Of a stretch of 64,000 nt of DNA, positions 1 through 8,471 are shown in pieces. Where the stretch lies: the NCBI RefSeq assembly GCF_001485215.1, contig NZ_BBWW01000001.1, positions 4,774,001-4,838,000 of the forward strand, in the 5' to 3' direction. The DNA comes from Leptolyngbya sp. NIES-2104 (GTDB lineage Bacteria; Cyanobacteriota; Cyanobacteriia; Leptolyngbyales; Leptolyngbyaceae). The first letter of the stretch is position 1. Each line of letters starts with the position of its first letter. The notes under the pieces are model-generated. The model was not told the origin of the DNA. It worked only from the letters and a program-made list of their open reading frames with translations, and made no database searches. The position numbers and the translations under genes are program-made.

Positions 1-2
1 TT

Positions 3-485
3 CAAACAGGTGAAACGATGCTGCAACCGGAAGGAAAGTCCGGAGTGCGATCGCCGTCTGAAATTGTCGGTGTAATCGTGCTTGTGGGCATTATGCTGTT
101 TGCGACAGTCGCGGCGGTTGATGTTCTGGGTATCGGAGCCTTGGCTGCGTTAGTGGCTGGTTTGCTCGTGATTTCGGGGCGGATTTTGTCTGGATTGGTC
201 GTATTTGCGATCGGCTTATATCTAGCGAATTTTGCTTATCGATTGATCACGAGTTCTGGCAGTCGGCAGGCGAACTTGTTGGGGCAAACGGCGCGAGTCG
301 CAATTCTCGGATTTGTGGCAGCGTTGGCACTTCAGCAGATTGGCATTGCGCCAAACATTGTTAATTTGGCGTTTGGTCTATTGCTCGGTGCGATTGCGGT
401 GGCGATTGCGATCGCGTTTGGTCTGGGCGGTCGTGACGTGGCTGGTGAACAGTTGCGCGAATGGTTGAAAGACTTTAAGCGTTAA
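3..485 (+). CDS. Conserved TM-helix (mechanosensitive-channel-like) membrane protein, 3' part only
   Basis: The reading frame is open to the left edge of the window, so this is the C-terminal part of a longer gene; the ATG at 18 is probably internal. The visible part is almost entirely hydrophobic, with about four membrane-spanning stretches, and ends in FGLGGRDVAGEQLREWL. That Gly-rich end after a long helix is typical of cyanobacterial proteins built from repeated 'conserved TM helix' units and annotated as mechanosensitive-channel-like. The MscS beta domain is not visible here. Family knowledge suggests a small-conductance channel or osmotic role, but this is not shown by the fragment. A strong hairpin terminator follows the stop. 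Confidence 0.7.
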   Translation, partial: QTGETMLQPEGKSGVRSPSEIVGVIVLVGIMLFATVAAVDVLGIGALAALVAGLLVISGRILSGLVVFAIGLYLANFAYRLITSSGSRQANLLGQTARVAILGFVAALALQQIGIAPNIVNLAFGLLLGAIAVAIAIAFGLGGRDVAGEQLREWLKDFKR

Positions 486-504
486 ACTAACGTTAAATTT
501 CAAT

Positions 505-539
505 AAAGTGCGCTGGGTAAAATCCTCAGCGCACTTTTT
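505..539 (+). terminator. Rho-independent terminator after the TM-helix gene
   Basis: An 11-bp perfect stem (AAAGTGCGCTG paired with CAGCGCACTTT) with an 11-nt loop runs into a short T tract, 20 bp after the stop codon. It separates the membrane protein gene from the FtsE-like gene. Confidence 0.85.
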
Positions 540-638
540 GTATTAAGCCAATCAAAATCAATCTCCCGCGATTTCTCGGAGGAAGCAACTTCGATTCAGA
601 GGTAAAAGAAGAGGGTTGATTTCCCGTGTCGATCGTTT

Positions 639-1382
639 ATGACTCAGGTTCTGAATCGTCCACCGTCTGTCCCTACCCGTGATGAGTCTCAATCTAAGCC
701 TGCTGAGGCGCTGATTCAACTCCGTCAGGTCAGCAAAACCTATTCAAACGGAAGCTCTGCGCTCACAGGCGTTTCGCTCGATGTGAAGGTGGGCGATTTT
801 TTGTTTATCACAGGACCGTCTGGCTCTGGGAAATCAACCCTTCTTAAATTACTGTATGGGGCAGAACTGCCATCATCTGGGGAAATTTTGGTCGATCGAC
901 AAAATCCCGCTCGACTTCGAGGCAATCAACTCGCGTTTCTGCGTCGTCGAATCGGGGTTGTGTTTCAAGATTACAAACTGATCCCACGTCGAACGGTGTC
1001 GGAAAATGTTTCGTTTGTGTTGTGGGCGCAGGGTTATTCTCGATCGGAAATTCAACGGCGATTACAGCCCGCACTCAAAATGGTTGGATTAGTTCACAAA
1101 GCTGATAGTTTCCCAGAGGAGCTTTCCGGGGGAGAACAGCAGCGGGTGAGTATTGCACGTGCGATCGTAGGAACGCCGCCGATTCTTTTAGCGGATGAGC
1201 CGACTGGAAATCTAGATGCTGATAATTCTTGGCAGGTGATCAAGATTCTGAAAAAACTGAACCAGATCGGAATCACGGTTCTAGTAACGACGCACGATGA
1301 GAATTTAATTCGGTTAGCCAATCATCCAGTCGTACAGATTCGGAATGGACGGTTATATCAGGTTGCAGGAATGGGCGGATGA
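639..1382 (+). CDS. ftsE: FtsE-like ABC transporter ATP-binding protein
   Basis: A 247-residue ABC ATPase. Walker A is GPSGSGKST, the signature is LSGGEQQR, Walker B is ILLADEPT, and the switch histidine lies in VTTHDE. The stretch GVVFQDYKLIPRRTVSENV matches the FtsE subgroup, which powers the FtsX membrane subunit and couples ATP hydrolysis to cell-wall hydrolase activation during division. A roughly 27-residue polar N-terminal extension precedes the domain. No ftsX lies next to it, so the partner must be encoded elsewhere; without it a different ABC-2 type partner cannot be excluded. The upstream 100 bp show no strong ribosome binding site. A minus-strand gene follows convergently after 16 bp. 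Confidence 0.8.
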   Translation: MTQVLNRPPSVPTRDESQSKPAEALIQLRQVSKTYSNGSSALTGVSLDVKVGDFLFITGPSGSGKSTLLKLLYGAELPSSGEILVDRQNPARLRGNQLAFLRRRIGVVFQDYKLIPRRTVSENVSFVLWAQGYSRSEIQRRLQPALKMVGLVHKADSFPEELSGGEQQRVSIARAIVGTPPILLADEPTGNLDADNSWQVIKILKKLNQIGITVLVTTHDENLIRLANHPVVQIRNGRLYQVAGMGG

Positions 1383-1398
1383 GATACCGCATCGGAAT

Positions 1399-1590
1399 TT
1401 AGGCTTTCTCCAGCCAATCGAAGATTTGATCCAATTGGTTCAGGGTAATTAAGCCGTATTGCCAAAGCACCATCGGCAGGGGAGCGAGTTCAGGCTGACT
1501 GTGTTTCACGGCAAGATCGATCGCGGAAGTTGGAAGCGCCAGTTCTTCCCGAAGAAACTGAATTAAGTTCGATCGCTTTTTCGCTTCCAT
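1399..1590 (-). CDS. DUF2949-type small cyanobacterial protein
   Basis: A 63-residue protein starting at MEAKKRS. The ATG at 1590 is chosen because AGGG lies 7 nt upstream; an earlier in-frame start would add nine residues. It contains SNLIQFLREELAL and LPMVLWQYGLITLNQLDQIF, which I recognise as the conserved core of the cyanobacterial DUF2949 family. Function is unknown. The pattern of two amphipathic helices around a 'WQYG' turn suggests a small helical protein, perhaps an interaction module. It converges on the ftsE-like gene. Confidence 0.7.
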   Translation of the reverse strand: MEAKKRSNLIQFLREELALPTSAIDLAVKHSQPELAPLPMVLWQYGLITLNQLDQIFDWLEKA

Positions 1591-1861
1591 GTCGCTGCCC
1601 TGCTTTATGAGAATCAATTTAACTTATGTAAACAAATTCTAGCAATCTCGTAATCATCCAAAAGTTTAAGATTCTCCTCAGAAAGCGCGTCTCCTCTCTA
1701 TCCTGAAAAATACGCACACGCTTTTTGAATTCTTCATGAGTTGCCTCGAAATTACGCAACCACTTCATCAAACCCGCTGGTTAACCTGAGAAAGTCAAAT
1801 GTTTCGGCAGGAAATTAAGACTTGTTGAAACTGATTATTGATTTTCTGAGGAGATCGCAAA

Positions 1862-2761
1862 ATGACAACGCTGCCGCAACTATTGATCTGGAGAAAGCAA
1901 GCAGTCGATCGCATTGGGCAATTAATCCTGAGCGGGACTACGAATGATCTTCAGCCGAATGATGCTCACGCAGATACCTTATTGCGGCAGTTAAGTAAGC
2001 TTCCGGCACGTCCTGGCGATCGCGCTCCTTACCAAGGCAGTTTCCCGAATGAACCTGTTAGCGTCGCTCGAATCAAAGCGGCGAACCGTTTGAGACAGTT
2101 AATTTTGAATATTCGGAACGCTGAGTTTCAACCGCAGGATCAAGCGATCGATAGCGCACTTCGCTTGATGTCATCTCTCCCTGCAAGAACCACTCAGAAT
2201 CCTTACGCTGCACTATTTCCCACTACGCCACTTCCTGATCTCAGCATTGATCGAATTTTAGAGATTGCGCCGTATGCCGATCGCAGTCGAGTCACTTCCC
2301 TCTTACCGCATTTACTTCTGACAATGGCGCAGTCTCAGATTAATACTCCTCTGCGTCAGGCTCATTTTCTGGCTCAATTGATTCATGAATCTGGCTCGTT
2401 CAACTACCTTGAAGAAATCGATCCAGGTGACTATCTCGAAGGCAGAACCGATTTAGGCAATACCCAACCCGGTGACGGACGACGCTTTAAAGGTCGAGGT
2501 TTGATCCAAATTACAGGACGTACAAACTATCAGGCTTGTGGTGAAGCACTTGGAATTGATTTGATTCAAGCCCCGACTCGGTTAGCAGAATATGATTTAG
2601 CGTGTCTAAGTGCAGGCTGGTTCTGGTCGAAAAATCAGCTTAATCCTCATGCCGATCGCAATGATGTAGAACGAGTGACCCGAATCATCAACGGCGGATT
2701 AAATGGATTTGAAGATCGACAGTACTATCTTGCATCCGCAAGAGATGTTTTAAGCGTTTAA
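1862..2761 (+). CDS. Glycoside hydrolase family 19 (chitinase/lysozyme-like) protein
   Basis: The C-terminal part, from about residue 135, is a GH19 lysozyme-like domain. IHESGSFNYLEE carries the expected catalytic glutamates, and RFKGRGLIQITGRTNY is the substrate-cleft motif typical of GH19. Such enzymes cleave chitin or peptidoglycan glycans. The first 120 residues hold two related units of about 55 residues, each with a 'RLRQLIL'-type helix and an 'LPAR' motif, probably a substrate- or wall-binding module. No signal peptide is visible, so it may act like a phage-type endolysin or leave by another route. GAGGAG lies just upstream of the ATG. It stands alone, with a 270-bp spacer upstream. 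Confidence 0.85.
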   Translation: MTTLPQLLIWRKQAVDRIGQLILSGTTNDLQPNDAHADTLLRQLSKLPARPGDRAPYQGSFPNEPVSVARIKAANRLRQLILNIRNAEFQPQDQAIDSALRLMSSLPARTTQNPYAALFPTTPLPDLSIDRILEIAPYADRSRVTSLLPHLLLTMAQSQINTPLRQAHFLAQLIHESGSFNYLEEIDPGDYLEGRTDLGNTQPGDGRRFKGRGLIQITGRTNYQACGEALGIDLIQAPTRLAEYDLACLSAGWFWSKNQLNPHADRNDVERVTRIINGGLNGFEDRQYYLASARDVLSV

Positions 2762-2848
2762 CGAACGAATGCGATGCCTTTGGCACACGCGAACGTGACC
2801 GAGGTCTGAAGCAGAGATAGAATACTCACCGACCTCGATCGCAGTCTC

Positions 2849-3631
2849 ATGTTTTTATTTCTTTCTAAACTGCTTCCTATTTTCATTTATCCGCTGGGTT
2901 TGAGTTGTCTCTTGCTCATTCTCGCGTTCATCTTGATTTGGAAAAAGCGATCGCGTTTAGCTCTGATCCCCATTACGCTCACCTTCCTCATTCTGTTTTT
3001 CAGTTCGAGCAGTTGGATTAGCAATGCGATCGTCGAATCATTAGAGTTTCAATACATCACTCAAGGTGAATTACCCACCGCAGATGCGATCGTGGTTCTC
3101 GGTGGTGCAACTGAATCGGCATTACCGCCGCGACCCTGGATCGAAATTAGAGAAGAAGGCGATCGCGTTCTTTACGCTGGAAAACTGTATCGCGATAAAA
3201 AAGCGCCTCGATTAATTTTGAGCGGTGGACGAGTCGATTGGCGACCGAGTAGCACTTCAGAAGCGGAAGACATGGCAATCTTGCTCGAAACAATGGGCGT
3301 TCCTCGATCGGCAATGCTACTCGAATCTCGATCGCTCAATACTCGCGAAAATGCGGTTTATTCTCAAGAAATTATGAAAACTGAGAAAATCCAGAAAGTT
3401 TTGCTAGTCACATCTGCCTTGCACATGCCTCGATCGATGTTGATCTTCAAAAAGCTGGGGATCGATGCAATTCCAGCCCCGACCGATTACACCTCTGTTC
3501 TAGGAAATCAATCGACCTTAGAAGCAACAATTCTCGATACGTTACCCGATGCAGACCAAATGCGGCGTACGTCTCGCGCTTTGAAGGAGTACATCGGGAT
3601 CTTAGTGTATCGCTTGCGAGGATGGGCTTAG
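2849..3631 (+). CDS. YdcF/ElyC family (DUF218) membrane-anchored protein
   Basis: A 260-residue protein with two N-terminal hydrophobic segments (about residues 5-28 and 38-58), followed by a DUF218 domain starting ADAIVVLGGATESALPPR. Further family motifs are RLILSGG, ESRSLNTRENA and LLVTSALHMPRS. DUF218 proteins include E. coli SanA, ElyC and YdcF, which affect envelope integrity and peptidoglycan precursor metabolism. The size and two-helix anchor fit the ElyC/YdcF type. It lies alone, convergent with ssb, with a large palindromic repeat between the two stop codons. Confidence 0.8.
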   Translation: MFLFLSKLLPIFIYPLGLSCLLLILAFILIWKKRSRLALIPITLTFLILFFSSSSWISNAIVESLEFQYITQGELPTADAIVVLGGATESALPPRPWIEIREEGDRVLYAGKLYRDKKAPRLILSGGRVDWRPSSTSEAEDMAILLETMGVPRSAMLLESRSLNTRENAVYSQEIMKTEKIQKVLLVTSALHMPRSMLIFKKLGIDAIPAPTDYTSVLGNQSTLEATILDTLPDADQMRRTSRALKEYIGILVYRLRGWA

Positions 3632-3635
3632 AGTA

Positions 3636-3816
3636 TAAAAAGTCTCTTCGCTCTCGTTGCGCTCCCGCCCTGAAATAAATTTCGGGCTAACCGTGGAAAG
3701 TCTACTGAAGTAGACTAGGAGCGCATTTCAGATTCTTAGTCCATTTCAATGGACTTGCGCCGATTAGCCCGAAATTTATTTCAGGGCGAGTAATGCAACG
3801 AACGAAATCTTCCTAA
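3636..3816. repeat. Long palindromic intergenic element, copy 1
   Basis: About 180 bp between the convergent ydcF-like and ssb genes. Outer arms contain GCCCTGAAATAAATTTCGGGC and its complement near 3764-3786. Inside are two smaller hairpins, GTCTACTGAAGTAGAC and AGTCCATTTCAATGGACT. A second copy near 62240 is closely similar throughout, and a more divergent one lies near 19945. The location suggests a bidirectional terminator or a MITE-like mobile repeat. Confidence 0.85.
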
Positions 3817-3842
3817 AGAGAACAGCGCTCTCGAAGTTCAAC

Positions 3843-4205
3843 CTAGAAATCTTCTTCATAAGCCGGAGCATCTCCACCTTCGTTATCGCGCTTCGAGCCG
3901 AGAAGCTGTAAGCGATCGACCAAAACCACAGGCGATGATCGCGCTGCACCCGAATTCTTGTCCGCCCAGGTGTCAAACTTCAGCGATCCCTTGATTCCGA
4001 TCAAGCTGCCTTTGCGAACATAATTCGCGGCGGTTTCTGCCTGCTTCCCCCAGAGTTCGAGATTAAACCAATCGGGCTGATCGCTATTTTTGGTCGGTCG
4101 ATTCACTGCCAGCGTCAAACGGCATTTGACGCTGCCCGACTCAAAATATTTCACATCGGGTTCACCGCCAACTCGTCCTACGAGCGTTACGACATTTAAG
4201 CTCAT
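3843..4205 (-). CDS. ssb: Single-stranded DNA-binding protein
   Basis: A 120-residue OB-fold protein beginning MSLNVVTLVGRVGGEPDVKY, with WFNLELWGKQAE and GSLIGIKGSLKFD, the classic SSB core. It ends in an acidic tail, PAYEEDF, a short form of the partner-binding tip that recruits replication and repair proteins. It coats single-stranded DNA in replication, recombination and repair. The length is typical for the smaller of the cyanobacterial SSBs. It is divergent from mreB, with about 230 bp between the starts; ssb next to mreB is a familiar cyanobacterial arrangement. Confidence 0.95.
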   Translation of the reverse strand: MSLNVVTLVGRVGGEPDVKYFESGSVKCRLTLAVNRPTKNSDQPDWFNLELWGKQAETAANYVRKGSLIGIKGSLKFDTWADKNSGAARSSPVVLVDRLQLLGSKRDNEGGDAPAYEEDF

Positions 4206-4432
4206 AATTCACCTGTACTATATTTATCGATCGCCTCCATATTAATCGATCTCCCGTATGGATCGAAGCCCAACGTTAAATTTGTTCTCTCAATCCGTAT
4301 TTCTCCGCTTGAAACTTCTGGATTAGTCTAGACTCAGGATCGAAACTGTAATAAAATCCACTATCGATCAGCATCTTTGTGTGGCATTGCAATCTTCGGC
4401 GTACTCATTGCAGTTTAAGAGGCAGAAATCTA

Positions 4433-5470
4433 GTGGGTTTTTTCAATCGCTTCTCCCTTTCACGGGACATGGGTATCGATCTCGGTACCGCTAATACTCT
4501 GGTCTACGTATCCGGTAAAGGTATTGTTTTATCTGAACCCTCGGTAGTCGCGATCGACCAGGCAGAAAAAGTCCCTCTAGCCGTCGGTGAAGACGCAAAA
4601 CGGATGCTGGGTCGGACACCCGGTAACGTCGTCGCTCTACGCCCATTACGGGATGGAGTCATCGCGGATTTCGACACCGCCGAGTTAATGCTAAAACACT
4701 TTATCCAGCGCGTTCATGAAGGAAAAGCGCTCGTTTCACCCCGCATAGTGATCGGAATTCCCAGCGGTGTGACGGGTGTGGAACGTCGGGCAGTGATGGA
4801 AGCGGCTTCGCAAGCAGGAGCGCGTGAAGTTTATCTGATCGATGAACCTGTTGCGGCTGCGATCGGGGCAGGCTTACCCGTGGCAGAACCGACCGGAAAC
4901 ATGATTATTGACATCGGTGGCGGCACCACTGAAGTCGCAGTTCTCAGCTTGCAAGGAACGGTTTTAAGCGAATCGGTACGGGTCGCAGGTGATGAATTAA
5001 GCGATGCGATCGTGCAGTACATGAAAAAAGTTCATAACCTCGTGATCGGGGAAAGAACTGCTGAAGAAATTAAGATTCAAATCGGTTCCGCTTATCCGAG
5101 TGCTGCTGATGAAGATGTGATGGAAGTGCGCGGCTTGCACTTGCTGTCAGGGTTGCCTCGAACCGTGACGATCAAAGGACCAGAAATTCGCGAAAGTATG
5201 TCTGAACCTTTATCGGTCATCGTCGATGCGGTGAAGCGGACTCTGGAGCGGACTCCTCCGGAACTTGCGGCAGACATTATCGATCGAGGAATCATGCTGG
5301 CGGGTGGTGGCGCACTGCTCAAAGGGATCGACACCCTGATCAGCCATGAAACGGGAATTGTCGTTCACGTCGCTGCTGATCCGCTCAGTTGTGTTGTGTT
5401 GGGTACAGGTCGTGTGTTAGAAAACTTCAAGCAATTGGAGCGCGTGTTTAGCACTCGTCCGCCTCGCTAA
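4433..5470 (+). CDS. mreB: Rod-shape-determining protein MreB
   Basis: The actin-like filament protein that positions lateral wall synthesis. [15 protein letters not shown] is the phosphate-1 loop, [17 protein letters not shown] the phosphate-2 loop and [15 protein letters not shown] the adenosine motif. I place the start at the GTG at 4433 (protein begins with [13 protein letters not shown]), giving 345 residues, the normal length. AAGAGG lies about 10 nt upstream; a start at 4379 would add an atypical 18-residue leader. It is the first gene of the mreBCD cluster, 96 bp ahead of mreC. Confidence 0.96.
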   Translation: MGFFNRFSLSRDMGIDLGTANTLVYVSGKGIVLSEPSVVAIDQAEKVPLAVGEDAKRMLGRTPGNVVALRPLRDGVIADFDTAELMLKHFIQRVHEGKALVSPRIVIGIPSGVTGVERRAVMEAASQAGAREVYLIDEPVAAAIGAGLPVAEPTGNMIIDIGGGTTEVAVLSLQGTVLSESVRVAGDELSDAIVQYMKKVHNLVIGERTAEEIKIQIGSAYPSAADEDVMEVRGLHLLSGLPRTVTIKGPEIRESMSEPLSVIVDAVKRTLERTPPELAADIIDRGIMLAGGGALLKGIDTLISHETGIVVHVAADPLSCVVLGTGRVLENFKQLERVFSTRPPR

Positions 5471-5566
5471 ATTGTCCTGATTGGGCGCAACTGAGCGTGG
5501 AAGCTATATGTAGTCTCACAAGCCGTGAGATGGATAACAATGCCGTCTATTGCCTGAGAACGCCGA

Positions 5567-6412
5567 ATGTACGAATTGCGCCGCTGGTGGGATCGATTTG
5601 GAATTCCATTTACTCTAGCCACCCTGGGATTAGGGACGGCTCTTTTGGTTCGTCAAACTCAAGCCGGGTTTGTGATGGAAACTTACCAGTGGCTCACTCG
5701 TCCATTTCAGGCGAAAACCCTGACTCCAGAACAGTTGGCGAATACGCAAAATGCCGAGTTACGTCAGCGCTTGATCGAGTTAGAAAGCAAGAATCAGAAA
5801 TTAGAGGAATTGCTGGGATTGGCTCGATCGAAGAAAGTTGAAGGCTTTCCCGCTGCCGTGATTGGTCGCAGTGCCGATCACTGGTGGCAACAAGTCACTC
5901 TTGGACGCGGCTCAAACGATGGGGTCAAAGAAGGCGCTGTCGTGATGAGTCCGGGCGGTTTAGTCGGTCGTGTTACTCAGACTACACCTAGTAGCAGTCG
6001 CGTTCTCTTGCTGAGCGATCCATCCAGTCGTGTTGGAGTTGCGATCAGTCGCAGTCGATTTATGGGTTACTTGCGCGGTAAAACTGGAAATCGCGCCGTG
6101 ATGGAATTCTTTGAAAAGGTTCCGGATGTGCGGAAGGATGATATTGTTACGACCTCTTCGTTTAGTCAGCTATATCCAGCAGGAATTCCGATCGGACGAG
6201 TAGAATCAGTAGATTTAACCAAAAGCCCTGCACCCGAAGCCACGATCGAGCTAACGGCTCCGATCAGCTACTTGGAATGGGCGATGATTTATCCGCATTC
6301 ACCAGCACTAGCAGAACCACAACCCGCACCCAAGCCTGCGATTTCCCCGACTGCTTCACCCTCCCCGGATGCTTCTGTTTCACCGTCCCCTGACGCTTCG
6401 CCTACCCCATGA
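5567..6412 (+). CDS. mreC: Rod-shape-determining protein MreC
   Basis: A 281-residue bitopic protein. It has a short cytoplasmic N-terminus, one membrane helix near residues 14-30, a coiled coil around residues 60-90 (rich in LRQRLIELESKNQKLEELL), and the MreC beta domain with VVMSPGGLVGRV and a DDIVTTSS-type motif. The last 35 residues are a Pro/Ser/Ala-rich tail with repeats of SPSPDAS, unusual but common as a variable end in cyanobacterial MreC. It links MreB to periplasmic wall enzymes. The stop overlaps the mreD start in an ATGA, so translation is probably coupled. Confidence 0.95.
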   Translation: MYELRRWWDRFGIPFTLATLGLGTALLVRQTQAGFVMETYQWLTRPFQAKTLTPEQLANTQNAELRQRLIELESKNQKLEELLGLARSKKVEGFPAAVIGRSADHWWQQVTLGRGSNDGVKEGAVVMSPGGLVGRVTQTTPSSSRVLLLSDPSSRVGVAISRSRFMGYLRGKTGNRAVMEFFEKVPDVRKDDIVTTSSFSQLYPAGIPIGRVESVDLTKSPAPEATIELTAPISYLEWAMIYPHSPALAEPQPAPKPAISPTASPSPDASVSPSPDASPTP

Positions 6413-6969
6413 CACTTCGTGCGATCGAAAATTTTGTAGATACTTACCCGATCGCCCGTCCCGTTCTGAATGGCGCGGTCACGGTAGCATCGGTCTGGCT
6501 TTGTCTCGTTTTGTTACCGCTCCGATTACCCGGAATGGAACTTGCGGGAATTAGCCCAAACTGGCTCTTAATTTGGGTTGTGGCTTGGAGCGTGAAGCGA
6601 GTCGTTTGGCAAGGTGCGATCGCGGGTTTAGTATTGGGACTGTTGCAGGATGGAATGACTGCGCCCGAACCGACTCACGCGATTGGATTAATGATTGTTG
6701 GCGCTTTGACTTCTAAATTGCAGAAGCAGAAATACGTTCAGGAAGATTTTATTTCAGTCGCGTTGATTGTGTTTTTGATGGCAGTCATTTCAGAAACAGT
6801 TACCGCAATTCAGTTTAGTTTTATTGGCGATCGCTCTCTTTCCGAAATTTGGACATATCACCAATTCGTTGCGCTAAGTTCCGCGATTCTCAGTAGCTTA
6901 TGGGCACCTGTGGTTTACTTTCCATTGAATCGCTGGTGGGAAACAATGAGCGTTCCAGAACAGAATTAG
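6409..6969 (+). CDS. mreD: Rod-shape-determining protein MreD
   Basis: A 186-residue polytopic protein with about five membrane helices. The motifs SPNWLLIWVVAWSVKR and AIAGLVLGLLQDGMTAP are characteristic of MreD. It completes the elongasome core with MreB and MreC. Its ATG overlaps the mreC stop (ATGA). A short palindromic repeat and then a hairpin terminator follow. Confidence 0.93.
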   Translation: MTLRAIENFVDTYPIARPVLNGAVTVASVWLCLVLLPLRLPGMELAGISPNWLLIWVVAWSVKRVVWQGAIAGLVLGLLQDGMTAPEPTHAIGLMIVGALTSKLQKQKYVQEDFISVALIVFLMAVISETVTAIQFSFIGDRSLSEIWTYHQFVALSSAILSSLWAPVVYFPLNRWWETMSVPEQN

Positions 6970-6970
6970 A

Positions 6971-7069
6971 GCGTGGTTTAAAGTTTTTCGCTTCGTCCAC
7001 TCCCGCCCCGAATTCTATTCCAGGGCGGGTCAGCAACGCAGTCGGAAGACTTCAAAATACACCCTAATT
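6971..7069. repeat. Short palindromic intergenic element, copy 2
   Basis: A roughly 95-bp version of the repeat family, holding a single central hairpin CCCGCCCCGAATTC / ATTCCAGGGCGGG and outer arms of the AAGTTTTTCGCTTCG type complementary to the right flank near 7038-7053. The internal hairpins of the long copies are absent. It lies between the tandem genes mreD and the glycosidase. Confidence 0.75.
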
Positions 7070-7088
7070 TTTCAACATCGATCGAAAG

Positions 7089-7116
7089 GCAGAGGGATTT
7101 ACTTTCTCTGCTTTTT
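7089..7116 (+). terminator. Probable terminator of the mreBCD operon
   Basis: A 6-bp stem, GCAGAG with CTCTGC, and an 11-nt loop directly followed by TTTTT. Confidence 0.65.
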
Positions 7117-7322
7117 AGCGTTTAAAGATTTAGTGCATTTCTCAATCTGAGTATCATAATATACTTGCTTCTCCTGAGTCTTCTTTGACAAACTATTCCA
7201 GCGATTAAAAGCGAATGCACCTCATCATTCTTTGTATTGATTAGTGCATTCACTAAAGCGTTGCAATGTTTTTCCAGATCTATTCGGGTGTAGTGCTGAG
7301 TTCGTTATCATACTTCTCATTC

Positions 7323-8411
7323 ATGAAATCTCATCGAGCCTCCCGAAATCTGACTCGTCGCCAGTTCACTTCGCTTTCGACTCTTGGCTTCCTCAACCTG
7401 ATGGCAACCAGCGCAGGAGCAACGATCACTTTGCCGAATCTTGTCACTCCGTCGCGATCGCAACTTGGCACAACGTTCAGCCAACTCCAGTGTTGGTACC
7501 TTGGGCTAGATTACCGCGAAGCATTTCGGGAGATTTGCGATTTGGGCTTTGAGCGGTTACGACTGTGCGCGTACTGGCATGAACTTGAACCCAGACCGAA
7601 GCAGTTTGATTTCAGCACGGTCGATTGGCTACTCGAAGAAAGCGATCGACGCAATATCGAAGTCACGTTAGCAGTCGGGATGAAAGTGCCGCGATATCCA
7701 GAGTTTCATTTTCCTGACTGGATGCGATCGCGATACGACACGAAAACAGCACGAGTGATGGATCGCGATCCCGCCATTGCAGTTTTGACTTTGAGAATGC
7801 TCGATCGAGTTGTGAGCCACACTCGAAATGCTCCAGCGATCAAGTACTGGCAAGTTGAGAATGAACCATTTACGACGATCGAGATTACGCATGGTCGATC
7901 GCTTTCTGAATCGTTTGTGAGAAAAGAAGTGAAATTAGTGCGATCGCATTCTCGCCCTGATCAGAAGATTCTCTTGACGAATGCGATCACGCTTCCAGAT
8001 GGACAAGGAGAAGAAGACGGTCAAGCCTTCAGAGCGAGTTTGTGGTTAGCAGATGCAGTCGGTTTCAATGTCTATACGAAAGTTCCTCAAGGGGCAACTC
8101 AGCAGTATATCGAAGCGCAATCGTCGTACTGGAAGAAATTGCAGGCTTGGCGATCGGACTTGAAACGCTGGGGCAAAGAAGGCTGGATTGCAGAAGCACA
8201 AGCAGAACCTTGGGAGCTTAATGAATTGGTTCCGGTATCTCAGATTGAGTATCCGAGTTCGTCACCGATTCAGGCATCAAGTATTGTCGATCGAGTTCAA
8301 GCGATCGGCTTTGATCCCGTTCTGTTGTGGGGCTGTGAATATTGGTACTGGCATCGCCGACAAGGGCGCGATCAGTGGTGGCTCGGAATGCGGCAACTAC
8401 TCGAATCCTAA
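7323..8411 (+). CDS. Tat-exported clan-A glycoside hydrolase-like protein
   Basis: The start at 7323 (MKSHRASRNLTRRQF) places a twin-arginine signal, TRRQFTSLSTLGFL, near the N-terminus; an upstream ATG at 7266 would bury it. The mature part resembles a (beta/alpha)8 glycosidase of clan GH-A. FERLRLCAYWHELEP is an early strand, KYWQVENEPF carries the Asn-Glu-Pro acid/base motif, and GWIAEAQAEPW offers a late glutamate as nucleophile. These two glutamates sit in the expected order. The exact family and substrate cannot be named by eye; endo-glucanase or beta-galactosidase-like activity is possible. It acts outside the cytoplasmic membrane. It stands alone between mreD and a small membrane protein gene. 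Confidence 0.7.
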   Translation: MKSHRASRNLTRRQFTSLSTLGFLNLMATSAGATITLPNLVTPSRSQLGTTFSQLQCWYLGLDYREAFREICDLGFERLRLCAYWHELEPRPKQFDFSTVDWLLEESDRRNIEVTLAVGMKVPRYPEFHFPDWMRSRYDTKTARVMDRDPAIAVLTLRMLDRVVSHTRNAPAIKYWQVENEPFTTIEITHGRSLSESFVRKEVKLVRSHSRPDQKILLTNAITLPDGQGEEDGQAFRASLWLADAVGFNVYTKVPQGATQQYIEAQSSYWKKLQAWRSDLKRWGKEGWIAEAQAEPWELNELVPVSQIEYPSSSPIQASSIVDRVQAIGFDPVLLWGCEYWYWHRRQGRDQWWLGMRQLLES

Positions 8412-8471
8412 GGCAGTTGCTCATTAGAGTGGTTATCCTGAAACAGTCAGTATCTTGTCTCTTCAGTGTTC

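Noticed and set aside
5497-5841. 114-codon frame overlapping the start of mreC
   Set aside because: It covers the mreC coiled-coil region in another frame; mreC homology is clear.
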